A DNA stretch of 64,000 nt, taken from positions 2,418,594 through 2,482,593 of the forward strand of contig CP073749.1 of the NCBI GenBank assembly GCA_024398055.1, in the 5' to 3' direction. This stretch comes from a bacterium SCSIO 12741. Lineage in GTDB: Bacteria; Bacteroidota; Bacteroidia; Flavobacteriales_G; Salibacteraceae. A program made the translations under genes and the position numbers. Under the pieces are notes generated by a model. It did no database searches and was not told where the DNA came from. It was given only the letters and a program-made list of their open reading frames with translations. Below are positions 16,235 to 24,723 of the stretch, piece after piece. Each line of letters opens with the position of its first letter. The first letter of the stretch is position 1.

Positions 16235-16969
16235 ATGGCGACGGCGGTAATTATTGATGATGTAGAAGAGGCACGGCTGGCCTTGCAACAAGACCTGGAG
16301 GACTACCTTCCTGACATAGAATTGGTTGGATCCGCAGATGGCGTGTTGACTGGAATCAAGCTGATCAAAGCGACGCAGCCCGATATTGTGTTTCTCGATA
16401 TTCACATGAATGACGGTGATGGCTTCGACCTCCTCGAAATTGCCGATGCTGAATCCTTTCACACCATTTTTACCACTGCTTCGGATGCCTATGCAATCAA
16501 AGCTTTTCGGTTTTCGGCCATCGATTATTTGCTCAAACCCATTGATCCGGATGAACTGATGACGGCCGTGGAAAAGGCTTTGGAGAAGCAAAAAAACGAT
16601 CAAACCCCCTTGGATATCTTAAAGGAAAACCTGGTAGATAAGCCCAAGAAAATTGCCTTGCATACCCAGGAAAAGATTCACATCGCCGAGCTCGAAGAAA
16701 TCGTTCGGTGTGAATCGAATGGCAACTATACCCAGTTCCATTTTCACGATGGTCAGAAACTCCTGGTGACCCGTACCTTAAAAGTTTTTGATCAGATGCT
16801 CGCCGATCAGAATTTTTACCGCGTTCATCAGTCCCATTTGATCAATTGCGACTACATCCGTGAATTTGTCAAAACCGAAGGCGGCTACCTGGTGATGAAA
16901 GACCGTTCTCACGTACCCATCTCCAGCCGAAAAAAAGCCGAAGTAATCCGGATGCTTGATCAGTTCTAA
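16235..16969 (+). CDS. LytTR-family response regulator, partner of propeller kinase
   Basis: Protein of 244 residues. The receiver domain has IIDDVEE, phosphoacceptor Asp55 in IVFLDIHMNDGDGF, TASDAYAIKAF and Lys101 in YLLKPID. After a linker comes a LytTR DNA-binding domain (KIALHTQEKIHIAELEEIVRCESNGNYTQF, RVHQSHLINCDYIREF, VPISSRKK). It is downstream of and in the same direction as the propeller kinase, the standard arrangement of LytS/LytR-type pairs. Confidence 0.92.
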   Translation: MATAVIIDDVEEARLALQQDLEDYLPDIELVGSADGVLTGIKLIKATQPDIVFLDIHMNDGDGFDLLEIADAESFHTIFTTASDAYAIKAFRFSAIDYLLKPIDPDELMTAVEKALEKQKNDQTPLDILKENLVDKPKKIALHTQEKIHIAELEEIVRCESNGNYTQFHFHDGQKLLVTRTLKVFDQMLADQNFYRVHQSHLINCDYIREFVKTEGGYLVMKDRSHVPISSRKKAEVIRMLDQF

Positions 16970-17035
16970 ATTCAATCTCGAACTCGGAGCGAAGCGATCA
17001 CCGCAGGTAATCTCGAATCTCGCCCCTCAAACCTG

Positions 17036-17066
17036 AAAAAGCCCCTAACCAGAGCGGCAGGGGCTT
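17036..17066 (-). terminator. Rho-independent terminator of the band-7 gene
   Basis: Read on the minus strand, AAGCCCCT pairs with AGGGGCTT around a 12-nt loop and is followed by TTTTT. It lies 55 bases beyond the stop of the minus-strand gene. Confidence 0.75.
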
Positions 17067-17120
17067 AAAACGCTGCGAGTATCCCGTCACTTCTCGGGCT
17101 CGCAGGATCGGAATCAAACT

Positions 17121-18185
17121 TTATTTATTGGCCATTCCGTTGTTGAGAAGGTTACTGAACACGCCGGCATCACCCGTGGATGGTAGGACCGCGATTTGAA
17201 CTTTGCTGGCCAACTCTTTGTTCACCATGTAGTTCGCGTAAACCGGATTCTCCGAGCACAATTTTGCCATTTGCATGTCCTGGGAGAAAGTGAGTTTGTC
17301 CAGTTCACTTTGTTTCTGGATAGCCAGGGTGTTCAGCTCTTTTTTCTTTTGCATTTCCAGATCTTTAAGGTCACGTTGGCGGTTTAGTTCAGCTTTAGAC
17401 AGGAGTTCTTTTTTCTCGGCATCGGATTGGGCGCGTAGTCTGGCCACTTGTTTTTCGGTTTCAGCTTTGGCCAGTTGCATGGTACGACGGCTCTTTTCAG
17501 TTTCAGCATTTATCTTTTGAACCTTAGCATCCATTTCGGCCTGGGCCATGGCTACCTTTCCATTGGCTTCTGCTTGTTCACGTTGAGACTCGGCTTTTTC
17601 CAGATCAATTACCCGTTGTTTGCGGATGGCGGCAAGTTCCTGCTCTTGAGTAGCCAGTTGCTCCTTAGCAGTAGTATAGGTTTTTGGAAAATCGACCCGG
17701 GCTACGATTACTTCCTTGATTTCCACCCCAGTTTCACCCAGGTTTTTGAGAAGGTAATTTTTCACTTCGGTAACGAATTGTTCCTTATCAGAGGTAAATA
17801 CAGAATCCACATCTGAGTAAGTGTTCGCCACCTTGTTGGCCAGTTCGAGTTGGCGCGGAGCGAGAATCAGGGAGTCGTAGCGACCGGGAGTTGAGAATTG
17901 GTTGCTGAACTCTTCATAGTCAGCGATTTTCCAGCGCACCGATACCTGGATGTTAAGCGGCACTCCATCGGCCAAGCGAACGTGGCGTAGGTAGTTTTGA
18001 GTGACTTGATCCAGGGCGAATTTTTGTGGTGCTTTTTCGGCTGGTTTAGGAGAGCAAGAACTAAGGAATAAGGTAAGGATAAGAAAACCGCCCATGACTC
18101 TGGCAGTCAGAACAGGCATTTTTGGCCAGGCCATGGCGCGGTTCAATAAGGTTTTGGAGGCGGGGGTGTAAGCTAAATTTTTCAT
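17121..18185 (-). CDS. SPFH/band-7-like lipoprotein with long coiled coil
   Basis: Protein of up to 354 residues. A lipobox LSSC (Cys44) follows a hydrophobic stretch; starts at residues 18 or 23 would give a more normal lipoprotein signal than the ATG used here. Residues 55-180 have prohibitin/SPFH features (RLADGVPLNIQVSVRWKIADYEEF, LGETGVEIKEVIVARVDFP). A long Ala/Glu/Lys/Gln-rich coiled coil (about 185-305) follows. SPFH proteins form ring- or cage-like membrane assemblies; a lipid-anchored version is less usual and presumably sits in the envelope. It is transcribed alone. Confidence 0.78.
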   Translation of the reverse strand: MKNLAYTPASKTLLNRAMAWPKMPVLTARVMGGFLILTLFLSSCSPKPAEKAPQKFALDQVTQNYLRHVRLADGVPLNIQVSVRWKIADYEEFSNQFSTPGRYDSLILAPRQLELANKVANTYSDVDSVFTSDKEQFVTEVKNYLLKNLGETGVEIKEVIVARVDFPKTYTTAKEQLATQEQELAAIRKQRVIDLEKAESQREQAEANGKVAMAQAEMDAKVQKINAETEKSRRTMQLAKAETEKQVARLRAQSDAEKKELLSKAELNRQRDLKDLEMQKKKELNTLAIQKQSELDKLTFSQDMQMAKLCSENPVYANYMVNKELASKVQIAVLPSTGDAGVFSNLLNNGMANK

Positions 18186-18500
18186 GATTCCGTTTTTTTT
18201 TGATCCTGTCCTGATCGGTGTGTTTCGCGACTGAGACTGGAATTATTGTTTTGATTTCATGACTCAAACATACCAGGGTTGTTTCCATTAATCGGGGCAA
18301 CTTTATTATTTGCAGGCTCTGCTCTAGTATTCGTAGCCGCTGTTTTAGAATTTGTTTTTTGAAGAAATTGAATAATTGTAAGGTGTTGGTTTTGTGTAGT
18401 TTGAGTGATTTATTGGAAAAGCGCAACCGCCCATATAATTCTCACAGCCGTTTATCCTACATAACTTCCTGATTCCAACGAGCATTCTAAATTGGTCTAT
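18186..18500. other. Non-coding divergent intergenic region
   Basis: These 315 bases lie between two divergent genes and should hold both promoters. I see no gene or clear hairpin. Confidence 0.5.
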
Positions 18501-19634
18501 ATGAAAACACGACTCTTAATCCTCTCCTTAGTCCTGATTCATTCCCTGCATCCACTGATGGCTCAGCGGGTGGAAAAAGTTATTGGTCCGGTTCCCAGAA
18601 TCAATAACGGTGTTCTGGTTGATGACGATGGTACCATCTACGGATGTGATCTATTTGGAAGTGGTTTTGACGGAACCCGTATCTACCAGATTTCGCCTGA
18701 TGGCCAAACCAGTAAGATCTTTGCCGATGGATTGACCCGCCCCGCTGGAATGGCTTTCGATGCTAATGGACTGCTTTATGTTGCAGAGTTTGGAAGTGGA
18801 GAAGTGAGCACGGTGGATACAAATGGTCAGGTGACCCAATTTGCCAGTGGATTTCCAAGCCCGTCAGGATTGGCATTTGATACGGCCGGTTATTTATATG
18901 TCACCAACTATGGCAATGGAACTGTGAGCCGCGTATCACCAGCCGGGGTGATAAGAACCTTGACAAGTGGAATTGATCAGCCCGTTGGAATAGCTTTCGA
19001 CGATCGGCACCGACTTTATGTGGTTAGTCTTCGAAAAGGCAATTTGTGGCGCATCGATACGGCAGGAGCAAAAACTCTTGTGGCCACCCTTCCGGATCTT
19101 CCAGTTGGATTTATGTGTTTTGCAAAAGGTAAACTCTATGTCTGTGCCACGGGAAATCACCGCATTTATGAAGTGGAGCTGGATGGAACCTTCCGGGTGT
19201 ATGCGGGTACGGGACAATTGGGTACGGTCAATGGGCCTGTAGATTCAGCCCGTTTTACGAACCCCGATGGTATTGCCGCCAGTCCGACGGGTGATACACT
19301 TTACATATCTGAAAACAACACCAATTTGCTTCGACGCATAGTGCCAGATAGGGATACTATCATTAACTCCCTCCCTGACCATTCATCCGGCGAATGGAAG
19401 TTGAATTCCTTTCCCAATCCGAGCTCGGGTAATGTTCGCATTGATCTGGAGGTGATGATTCCTTCTCAAATCCGACTGGTTGGATCATTGGGCCAGGAAC
19501 TATGGAGCGAATCCATTGCAGCTGGAAATTTCCATTGGCAACTCAATGGTGATGATTACCCCAAAGGGATCTATTTTCTGGAATTGAGAAGCGGAGCGGA
19601 ATTGCTTGAATCCCGCAAAATTGTTCTTCAGTAA
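18501..19634 (+). CDS. Secreted NHL-repeat propeller protein with T9SS sorting domain
   Basis: Protein of 377 residues; the ATG at 18501 begins the signal peptide MKTRLLILSLVLIHSL, ending MAQR. The body has about six NHL/SMP-30-like blades (PAGMAFDANGLLYVAEFGSG, PSGLAFDTAGYLYVTNYGNG, PVGIAFDDRHRLYVVSL). From about residue 305 comes a type A T9SS sorting domain: LNSFPNPSSGNVRIDLEV, GSLGQELWSES and YPKGIYFLELRSGAELLESRKIVLQ. It is exported through T9SS and surface-attached or secreted. Propellers of this kind bind ligands or act as lactonases; no catalytic residues can be assigned. Confidence 0.82.
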   Translation: MKTRLLILSLVLIHSLHPLMAQRVEKVIGPVPRINNGVLVDDDGTIYGCDLFGSGFDGTRIYQISPDGQTSKIFADGLTRPAGMAFDANGLLYVAEFGSGEVSTVDTNGQVTQFASGFPSPSGLAFDTAGYLYVTNYGNGTVSRVSPAGVIRTLTSGIDQPVGIAFDDRHRLYVVSLRKGNLWRIDTAGAKTLVATLPDLPVGFMCFAKGKLYVCATGNHRIYEVELDGTFRVYAGTGQLGTVNGPVDSARFTNPDGIAASPTGDTLYISENNTNLLRRIVPDRDTIINSLPDHSSGEWKLNSFPNPSSGNVRIDLEVMIPSQIRLVGSLGQELWSESIAAGNFHWQLNGDDYPKGIYFLELRSGAELLESRKIVLQ

Positions 19635-19641
19635 TTCTGGA

Positions 19642-20283
19642 TTAGTTTTTCAAATAATCATTGATAATCCTGGATATTTCTGCTCCGCGCTGAACGGCAA
19701 CAAAGTGTCCTCCGGGTAAAACATGATCCGGATTCTTTACGTTTCGCAGGGGAAACAGGAAATCATGGTTTCCATGAATATGGATCAAATCGGGTGGAGG
19801 TGATTTTTGTTTCCATTTACCTATTTGAGTTAAAGACCATCTCAGGTAATCAGGATTTATGTTCTCCATGATTTCATTAAGGGCCTGTTTTTCTCCCTCA
19901 GATTTGGCCCCAAACAGAAAATGGGTAACGCCATTGGTTTGCTTCATCAGCTTATCGGGAAGCGTGGCTGTGAGTCCCAATTCAGCAACGGCCCGCATGT
20001 AAATCGGAATTTCCTTTCGGCTTTTGGCACTGGAAACAATAAATATTTGCTGTGGCTTGATCAGTTTGGCTATTTCCTGACTCATGATGCCTCCAAACGA
20101 CACTCCCATCAAACAAAAGGGTTCGTCAGGATTGATGGCCTCTGCCATACGAGAAGCATAATGCTCGATAGTTTCCTGAGGTTCAGGAATTATCCAGGGA
20201 ATAAATTGGGTGGGGAAATCTAAGCGGGTGGTTTTGAATACTTCTTCACCGGCTCCCAATCCGCTTATCTGATAGATCTTCAT
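19642..20283 (-). CDS. Alpha/beta hydrolase
   Basis: Protein of 213 residues with a compact alpha/beta-hydrolase fold. The nucleophile elbow is GVSFGG (Ser62), an acidic residue is in IHGNHDFLFP, and the closing His is in LPGGHFVAVQRG. The substrate is unknown. Its ATG overlaps the stop of the DUF58 gene (TAATG), so it is the last cistron of the MoxR-DUF58 operon, which is an unusual addition to that block. Confidence 0.8.
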   Translation of the reverse strand: MKIYQISGLGAGEEVFKTTRLDFPTQFIPWIIPEPQETIEHYASRMAEAINPDEPFCLMGVSFGGIMSQEIAKLIKPQQIFIVSSAKSRKEIPIYMRAVAELGLTATLPDKLMKQTNGVTHFLFGAKSEGEKQALNEIMENINPDYLRWSLTQIGKWKQKSPPPDLIHIHGNHDFLFPLRNVKNPDHVLPGGHFVAVQRGAEISRIINDYLKN

Positions 20284-21614
20284 TAGATCAATCCACGAGA
20301 TTTAAGCTCCAGGTACTTGTTGATGGTATTGATGGAAAGCTTCTTAGGTGAAGAAACAATGGCCTGAATACCGTATCGCTTCAGCTCTTCCAAAATCAAT
20401 TCCTTCTCCAAGATCATTTTCCGGGCCGTCGTTTGATGGTAGATGTCAATTACTTCCTTACAATCCTGTTGAGCCATTTCTTCCAACTCTGAGTTCGAGA
20501 AATACATAACAATTAAGAGGTGTAAGCGGTTGATTTTTCGCAGAATCGGGAGAATGCGCTGTAGGGCATTAACACTCTCAAAGTTGGTGTACAAAAAGAT
20601 CAGACTCCGCTGACCCAATTGACTCCTACAAAGCTGATAGAGCATCTCATAGTTGGCCTCTACCTGACGCTCTTGCTCATTGTAAAGGGTGCTCAAAATT
20701 CGCTGCAGGTGTTGCGGACGATTTTCCGCTCGGATGAATGATCCAACTTTATCAGAGAAAGTGACTAATCCAGAACGGTCGTGCTTTTTTAACACAATGT
20801 TGGATATGGCCAGGCTGGTGTTAATGGCGTAATCCATCAGGGTTAATCCTTCAAACGGCATTTTCATAGAACGCCCTTTGTCAATAAAGGAATAAACGGG
20901 CTGCGAACGCTCATCTTCGTACTTGTTCACCATCAACTTAGCTTGACGCGAACTGGCTTTCCAGTTGATACTCCGTTGATCATCTCCCTGGATGTAATTC
21001 TTGATGTGGTCGAATTCGTAGCTGTGCCCAATTTTTCGAATCCGCTTGATGCCGTAGAAGTTAGAGTGCGCTGAAAAGGCTTCTAACTCAAATTGTTTCA
21101 TTTGAATCACCGAGGGATACACCGCGGTTTCTTCCCCGTTGTCTTCCACCACCATCCATTGTACCAGATTCAATCCGCTTGAAACCAGCATACGGGTTCG
21201 CCCAAAGAGATACGCGCCACGTGTTTTGGGGGCAATGGAGTACTCCAGGGTTTTGCTTTCGCCTGGATTCAAATGGGTATTCATGTCGAAATTCCGAATC
21301 TGTAATTGCTCAGGAATCTCGTCAATAATTTGAAGGTTTACGTTAAAGGAATATTCCGATTCAATTTCGAGGTAAACGGGATTTTCATCCGAAAGGGAAA
21401 GGAGTCCATTTACAGTCCGCTTCGCCTTTACCGTGTTTGTTGAACTACCCAGTCGGAAAATATCCCAGGCCAGGAGTCCGAATAACAACAAAAGGCCCAG
21501 TGCCCCAGCGTAGAATAGAGCGGAGTAACTAAACGATAAAACGAATAGAAAACAACAAATCCCTAAAAGACCGAGGAAACGGGTAGTTATGAATATGCCT
21601 TTGAAGTACTTCAC
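20283..21614 (-). CDS. DUF58 family protein
   Basis: Protein of 443 residues. Two N-terminal transmembrane helices (about 10-50) are followed by a beta-rich domain and the DUF58 signature region (FYGIKRIRKIGHSYEFDHIKNYIQGDDQRSINWKASSRQAKLMVNKYEDERSQPVY). The C-terminal part is vWA-like, with the usual DxSxS metal site altered to FIDKGRSMKMP. DUF58 proteins pair with MoxR ATPases, probably in chaperone-like or metal-insertion roles that are poorly defined. Its start overlaps the MoxR stop by one base. Confidence 0.88.
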   Translation of the reverse strand: MKYFKGIFITTRFLGLLGICCFLFVLSFSYSALFYAGALGLLLLFGLLAWDIFRLGSSTNTVKAKRTVNGLLSLSDENPVYLEIESEYSFNVNLQIIDEIPEQLQIRNFDMNTHLNPGESKTLEYSIAPKTRGAYLFGRTRMLVSSGLNLVQWMVVEDNGEETAVYPSVIQMKQFELEAFSAHSNFYGIKRIRKIGHSYEFDHIKNYIQGDDQRSINWKASSRQAKLMVNKYEDERSQPVYSFIDKGRSMKMPFEGLTLMDYAINTSLAISNIVLKKHDRSGLVTFSDKVGSFIRAENRPQHLQRILSTLYNEQERQVEANYEMLYQLCRSQLGQRSLIFLYTNFESVNALQRILPILRKINRLHLLIVMYFSNSELEEMAQQDCKEVIDIYHQTTARKMILEKELILEELKRYGIQAIVSSPKKLSINTINKYLELKSRGLI

Positions 21615-22753
21615 TAACGAGGAATTTCAATCTCTGCTAAAAACTCATCAATCACCTGTTCAGTGGTCACGCCTTCCAGCTCTTTCTCTGGACTCAGAAT
21701 AATCCGGTGGTTCAACACAGGCTTAGCCACGTGTTTAATGTCATCTGGAGTAACAAAATTGCGTCCCCGGATAGCCGCAATGGCTTTTGACGTGCGCATT
21801 ATGGCCAAAGAAGCACGGGGTGAAGCTCCCAGGAATAGATCGGGGCTGTTTCGTGTACTATGAACCAGTTGAGCAATGTATTCGATTAGCTGATCCTTAA
21901 TATGCACCTTTTCGATCTGTGAACGAAAGCGATTTAAGTCGTTTACTGAAAATACCGGTTTGATGCTCTCTTCCGGTCTCAGGGCAAAGCTGTCTTTGAA
22001 TCGAGTCATGATACTGATCTCGTCCTTGAGGTCTGGATAGGTCAATTTGACCCGGAACAAAAAACGGTCGAGCTGCGCTTCTGGAAGCTTGTAGGTTCCT
22101 TCTTGTTCAATCGGGTTTTGCGTGGCCAATACGAAGAAAGGCTCATCCAATTGGTAGGTAGTTCCATCAACTGTCACCTGGTATTCTTCCATGGTTTCAA
22201 AAAGAGCAGCCTGCGACTTGGCCGGGGCCCGGTTAATTTCATCAATCAATACGATATTCGTAAAAATCGGGCCGGCCTTAAATTGAAATTCCGAAGTCTT
22301 CATGTTGAATACCGAAGTACCGATCACATCAGAAGGCATCAAGTCTGGCGTAAACTGAATCCGTTTAAAGGAGGTAGAAATAGCCTTCGAGAAGAGTTTA
22401 ATCATCAAGGTTTTGGCAATTCCAGGAACGCCTTCCAGCAGCAAATGGCCCCGGGAAAGAATACCTGCCATAAGCAGTTCCAGCGTTTCATCCTGACCAA
22501 TAAGTACCTTTTGGATTTCGGCCTTTAATTGATCTACCGCATTAGCGATTTCGTTAAACTCTTCTTCCTTTTCCAAAGGTTTGATTTCAGGAATTTCAGC
22601 GCCTTTCGGAACTTCCGGTGACTCAACCGCAGGAAAGGCTTTTTTGGCTTCAGTTTCCTTGGAAGAATCATGGTTTGCCTGTTCTGCAGGCCCTTCGGTA
22701 CGTGGAGTTTCTTCCGGATTTACCGATTGTTCAGATTTGTTTGTCTCTTCCAT
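21614..22753 (-). CDS. MoxR-family AAA+ ATPase
   Basis: Protein of 379 residues. An acidic, Pro/Glu-rich N-terminal tail (1-65) of low complexity precedes the AAA+ core: Walker A EGVPGIAKT, Walker B IVLIDEINRAPAKSQAALFETMEE, sensor LATQNPIEQEGTYKLPEAQLDRFLF, and a lid with GASPRASLAIMRTSKAIAAIRGR. MoxR ATPases couple ATP hydrolysis to maturation of vWA-domain partners, here the adjoining DUF58 protein. The long acidic tail is not part of the usual MoxR core. It is the fourth cistron of the minus-strand operon. Confidence 0.92.
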   Translation of the reverse strand: MEETNKSEQSVNPEETPRTEGPAEQANHDSSKETEAKKAFPAVESPEVPKGAEIPEIKPLEKEEEFNEIANAVDQLKAEIQKVLIGQDETLELLMAGILSRGHLLLEGVPGIAKTLMIKLFSKAISTSFKRIQFTPDLMPSDVIGTSVFNMKTSEFQFKAGPIFTNIVLIDEINRAPAKSQAALFETMEEYQVTVDGTTYQLDEPFFVLATQNPIEQEGTYKLPEAQLDRFLFRVKLTYPDLKDEISIMTRFKDSFALRPEESIKPVFSVNDLNRFRSQIEKVHIKDQLIEYIAQLVHSTRNSPDLFLGASPRASLAIMRTSKAIAAIRGRNFVTPDDIKHVAKPVLNHRIILSPEKELEGVTTEQVIDEFLAEIEIPR

Positions 22754-22754
22754 T

Positions 22755-23999
22755 TTATCTGCATTTTTTGTAAAAAAGTTCGAGTTTTCTATGTAGTTCT
22801 ACCAGGTCTTTGTTGGTAGAAAGTTCGTTGTATCTCATCTTGAATCCCTTGTCAAACAGCTCGTTGATAAACTCGGGGTCCAATTCAGAGTACTTGGCAA
22901 TTTCTTGTTTGTAGAGGTCATCATCCTTCGTTCGCTGGATTCGATATCTACGCAGTACATAAGCGTGAAACAGATCCATCAATTGGGCTGCCATGTGACG
23001 AGGGTCTCCATTCTCGTAAAACAATTGGCCCACCGTTTTGGCGTAATACACCGAGGAGTTTACCGGAGGATTGATTACCCGCATGGCACGTTGCTTCCGC
23101 TTAAAGTTAAAGAGCAGGAATAACAGGACACCACCGGCCAAAGTATACCAGCCCCAGCGCAACGAACGGTTGCTCATGATAAACTGAAGGGGAGTCTGTC
23201 TTTTGGTAGACTGCGAAAAGGGATCTGATGATGAGGCGGCATTGGTGCGGTTGTCAATCCAATACACCTTTTTACCTGGAAACTGTTTGAGGAGAGTCCT
23301 TACATACTTAAACCCATCGGGACGGATTAAGTGGTAGTTCGTAAACACAAGAGGTGTTAGGTGCTGGTAAAACGCACCCTTTCCATAGTCGATAGAAACA
23401 AAGTTGGGCAGGTTGTTGTCGATGGTTCCTTGAACCGTCCAGCCTTCGGGTTGAAGGGTGTCCTTAAAATAGGCGGGATCGATGTGAATCCAGTTGAAAT
23501 CGACGGTGTCTTTGAGCATTTTGTGATGGTACTCATAGTCAGAGCCATCTCCCGAGGACAGGTACATGGTAACCTCAGGAAGCTCATGATCTTTGAGTGG
23601 AGCCTTCAGCTCATAGTTTTCGCTAAAACTTCGGGTTAGGTTTCGGTTAAACATTTCGGAAGCTACCAAAACATGGGCTCCGGCATTCACCAATTTCTTG
23701 AGCTCGGCTGCTTTGCTGCTATCGCAATAGATGTAATCTCCGATAAACAAAATGGTAGCCTGCGACGGAGTGTCGATCACATAGCCGGAATCCCGGGAGT
23801 AAGAAATGTAGTCAAAATCATAGTCGTGGGCCTCCAGCAATTCCCGAAACAGGGTTGTGCCATAAGGCTGATCACTGTAGCGGTTGTAATGTACCGACCA
23901 ATCATGATCGGGGATGTATTGCGAAACAAAATAGAATGCCCCAGCCAATAACCCAACAACGGTTACCAAAAGAACCACAACGATTGAATTGTTATTCAT
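22755..23999 (-). CDS. DUF4350 domain membrane protein
   Basis: Protein of 414 residues with an N-terminal anchor (IVVVLLVTVVGLLAGAFYF), a large extracytoplasmic domain of the DUF4350 type (YGTTLFRELLEAHDYDF, ATILFIGDYIYCDSSKAAELKKLVNAGAHVLVASE) and a second transmembrane helix (WGWYTLAGGVLLFLLFNF). A cytoplasmic helical tail ends the protein. DUF4350 resembles GATase-like periplasmic domains and occurs in MoxR/DUF58/DUF4129 clusters; its biochemical role is not known. It overlaps the DUF4129 gene by 8 bases. Confidence 0.85.
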   Translation of the reverse strand: MNNNSIVVVLLVTVVGLLAGAFYFVSQYIPDHDWSVHYNRYSDQPYGTTLFRELLEAHDYDFDYISYSRDSGYVIDTPSQATILFIGDYIYCDSSKAAELKKLVNAGAHVLVASEMFNRNLTRSFSENYELKAPLKDHELPEVTMYLSSGDGSDYEYHHKMLKDTVDFNWIHIDPAYFKDTLQPEGWTVQGTIDNNLPNFVSIDYGKGAFYQHLTPLVFTNYHLIRPDGFKYVRTLLKQFPGKKVYWIDNRTNAASSSDPFSQSTKRQTPLQFIMSNRSLRWGWYTLAGGVLLFLLFNFKRKQRAMRVINPPVNSSVYYAKTVGQLFYENGDPRHMAAQLMDLFHAYVLRRYRIQRTKDDDLYKQEIAKYSELDPEFINELFDKGFKMRYNELSTNKDLVELHRKLELFYKKCR

Positions 24000-24723
24000 C
24001 AGGCGTTAGGGTTTTTTGAAAGGCTTCGTATTGGGGAGCCCGGTTTTGATATTCTTTCTCGGTCAATTCCAAATCACCATACCAGATTTTTTCGAAATCT
24101 CGGGTTAGGGTTTGAAAGGTTTTGCGACCTTGGTGATCTTTGAGTTCACGGAGGTAATCGTAGTTGGTTTTTTCTTTTTTCCAATCAATGGCACCGGATT
24201 CGGAAAGCAGCTGAACAATCTTAAGGTATTGGATACGAAGGGCGAGCTTGTAGTTGCCCAATTTTAGGGCGCTGGCCAGCATGCTATCCAGGTTAAATTG
24301 TTCGATATCGGCTTCAGGATCTGATAGCGATTCCAGTTCTTCTAACTCGGCGCCACTAATCCTGCTGTGTGCCGAAGCTCCTTTTTTGTAATTGCTGGCA
24401 AGAATAATGATGACATAGAGCAGTGCCATGATAACAGCTATAATGAACACGTACTTGAGTGGTCCAAGAGAAAATCCATCGCTGGCTGGGATGTCTGGAT
24501 TGAACTCTCCATCTTCTGACGCTTGAGAATCCTCCTCTTCATCGTCATCGTTTTCCCAAAAATCTTCGCTGTAATCAACGTCCTTAATGGTCTCTTCCCA
24601 TTTGTCTTCTTCAATCTCAATACCTTCTTCCGAATCCTGAGCAAATAGCCCCAGGGAGCAAAAGATCCATATCAGTAGAACCAAGCTGCTGAGCAGACTG
24701 CGATATGTTTTCTGGGCCTTCAT
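23992..24723 (-). CDS. DUF4129 domain membrane protein
   Basis: Protein of 243 residues. A signal-like N-terminus is followed by a very acidic stretch (EDDWEE, ENDDDEEEDSQASED), one transmembrane helix (YVFIIAVIMALLYVIIILA) and a C-terminal DUF4129 helical domain (LGNYKLALRIQYLKIVQLLSESGAIDW, KTNYDYLRELKD, FEKIWYGDLELTEKEYQ). It belongs to the conserved MoxR cluster. The stop of the SpoIIM gene directly abuts its ATG. Confidence 0.85.
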   Translation of the reverse strand: MKAQKTYRSLLSSLVLLIWIFCSLGLFAQDSEEGIEIEEDKWEETIKDVDYSEDFWENDDDEEEDSQASEDGEFNPDIPASDGFSLGPLKYVFIIAVIMALLYVIIILASNYKKGASAHSRISGAELEELESLSDPEADIEQFNLDSMLASALKLGNYKLALRIQYLKIVQLLSESGAIDWKKEKTNYDYLRELKDHQGRKTFQTLTRDFEKIWYGDLELTEKEYQNRAPQYEAFQKTLTPDE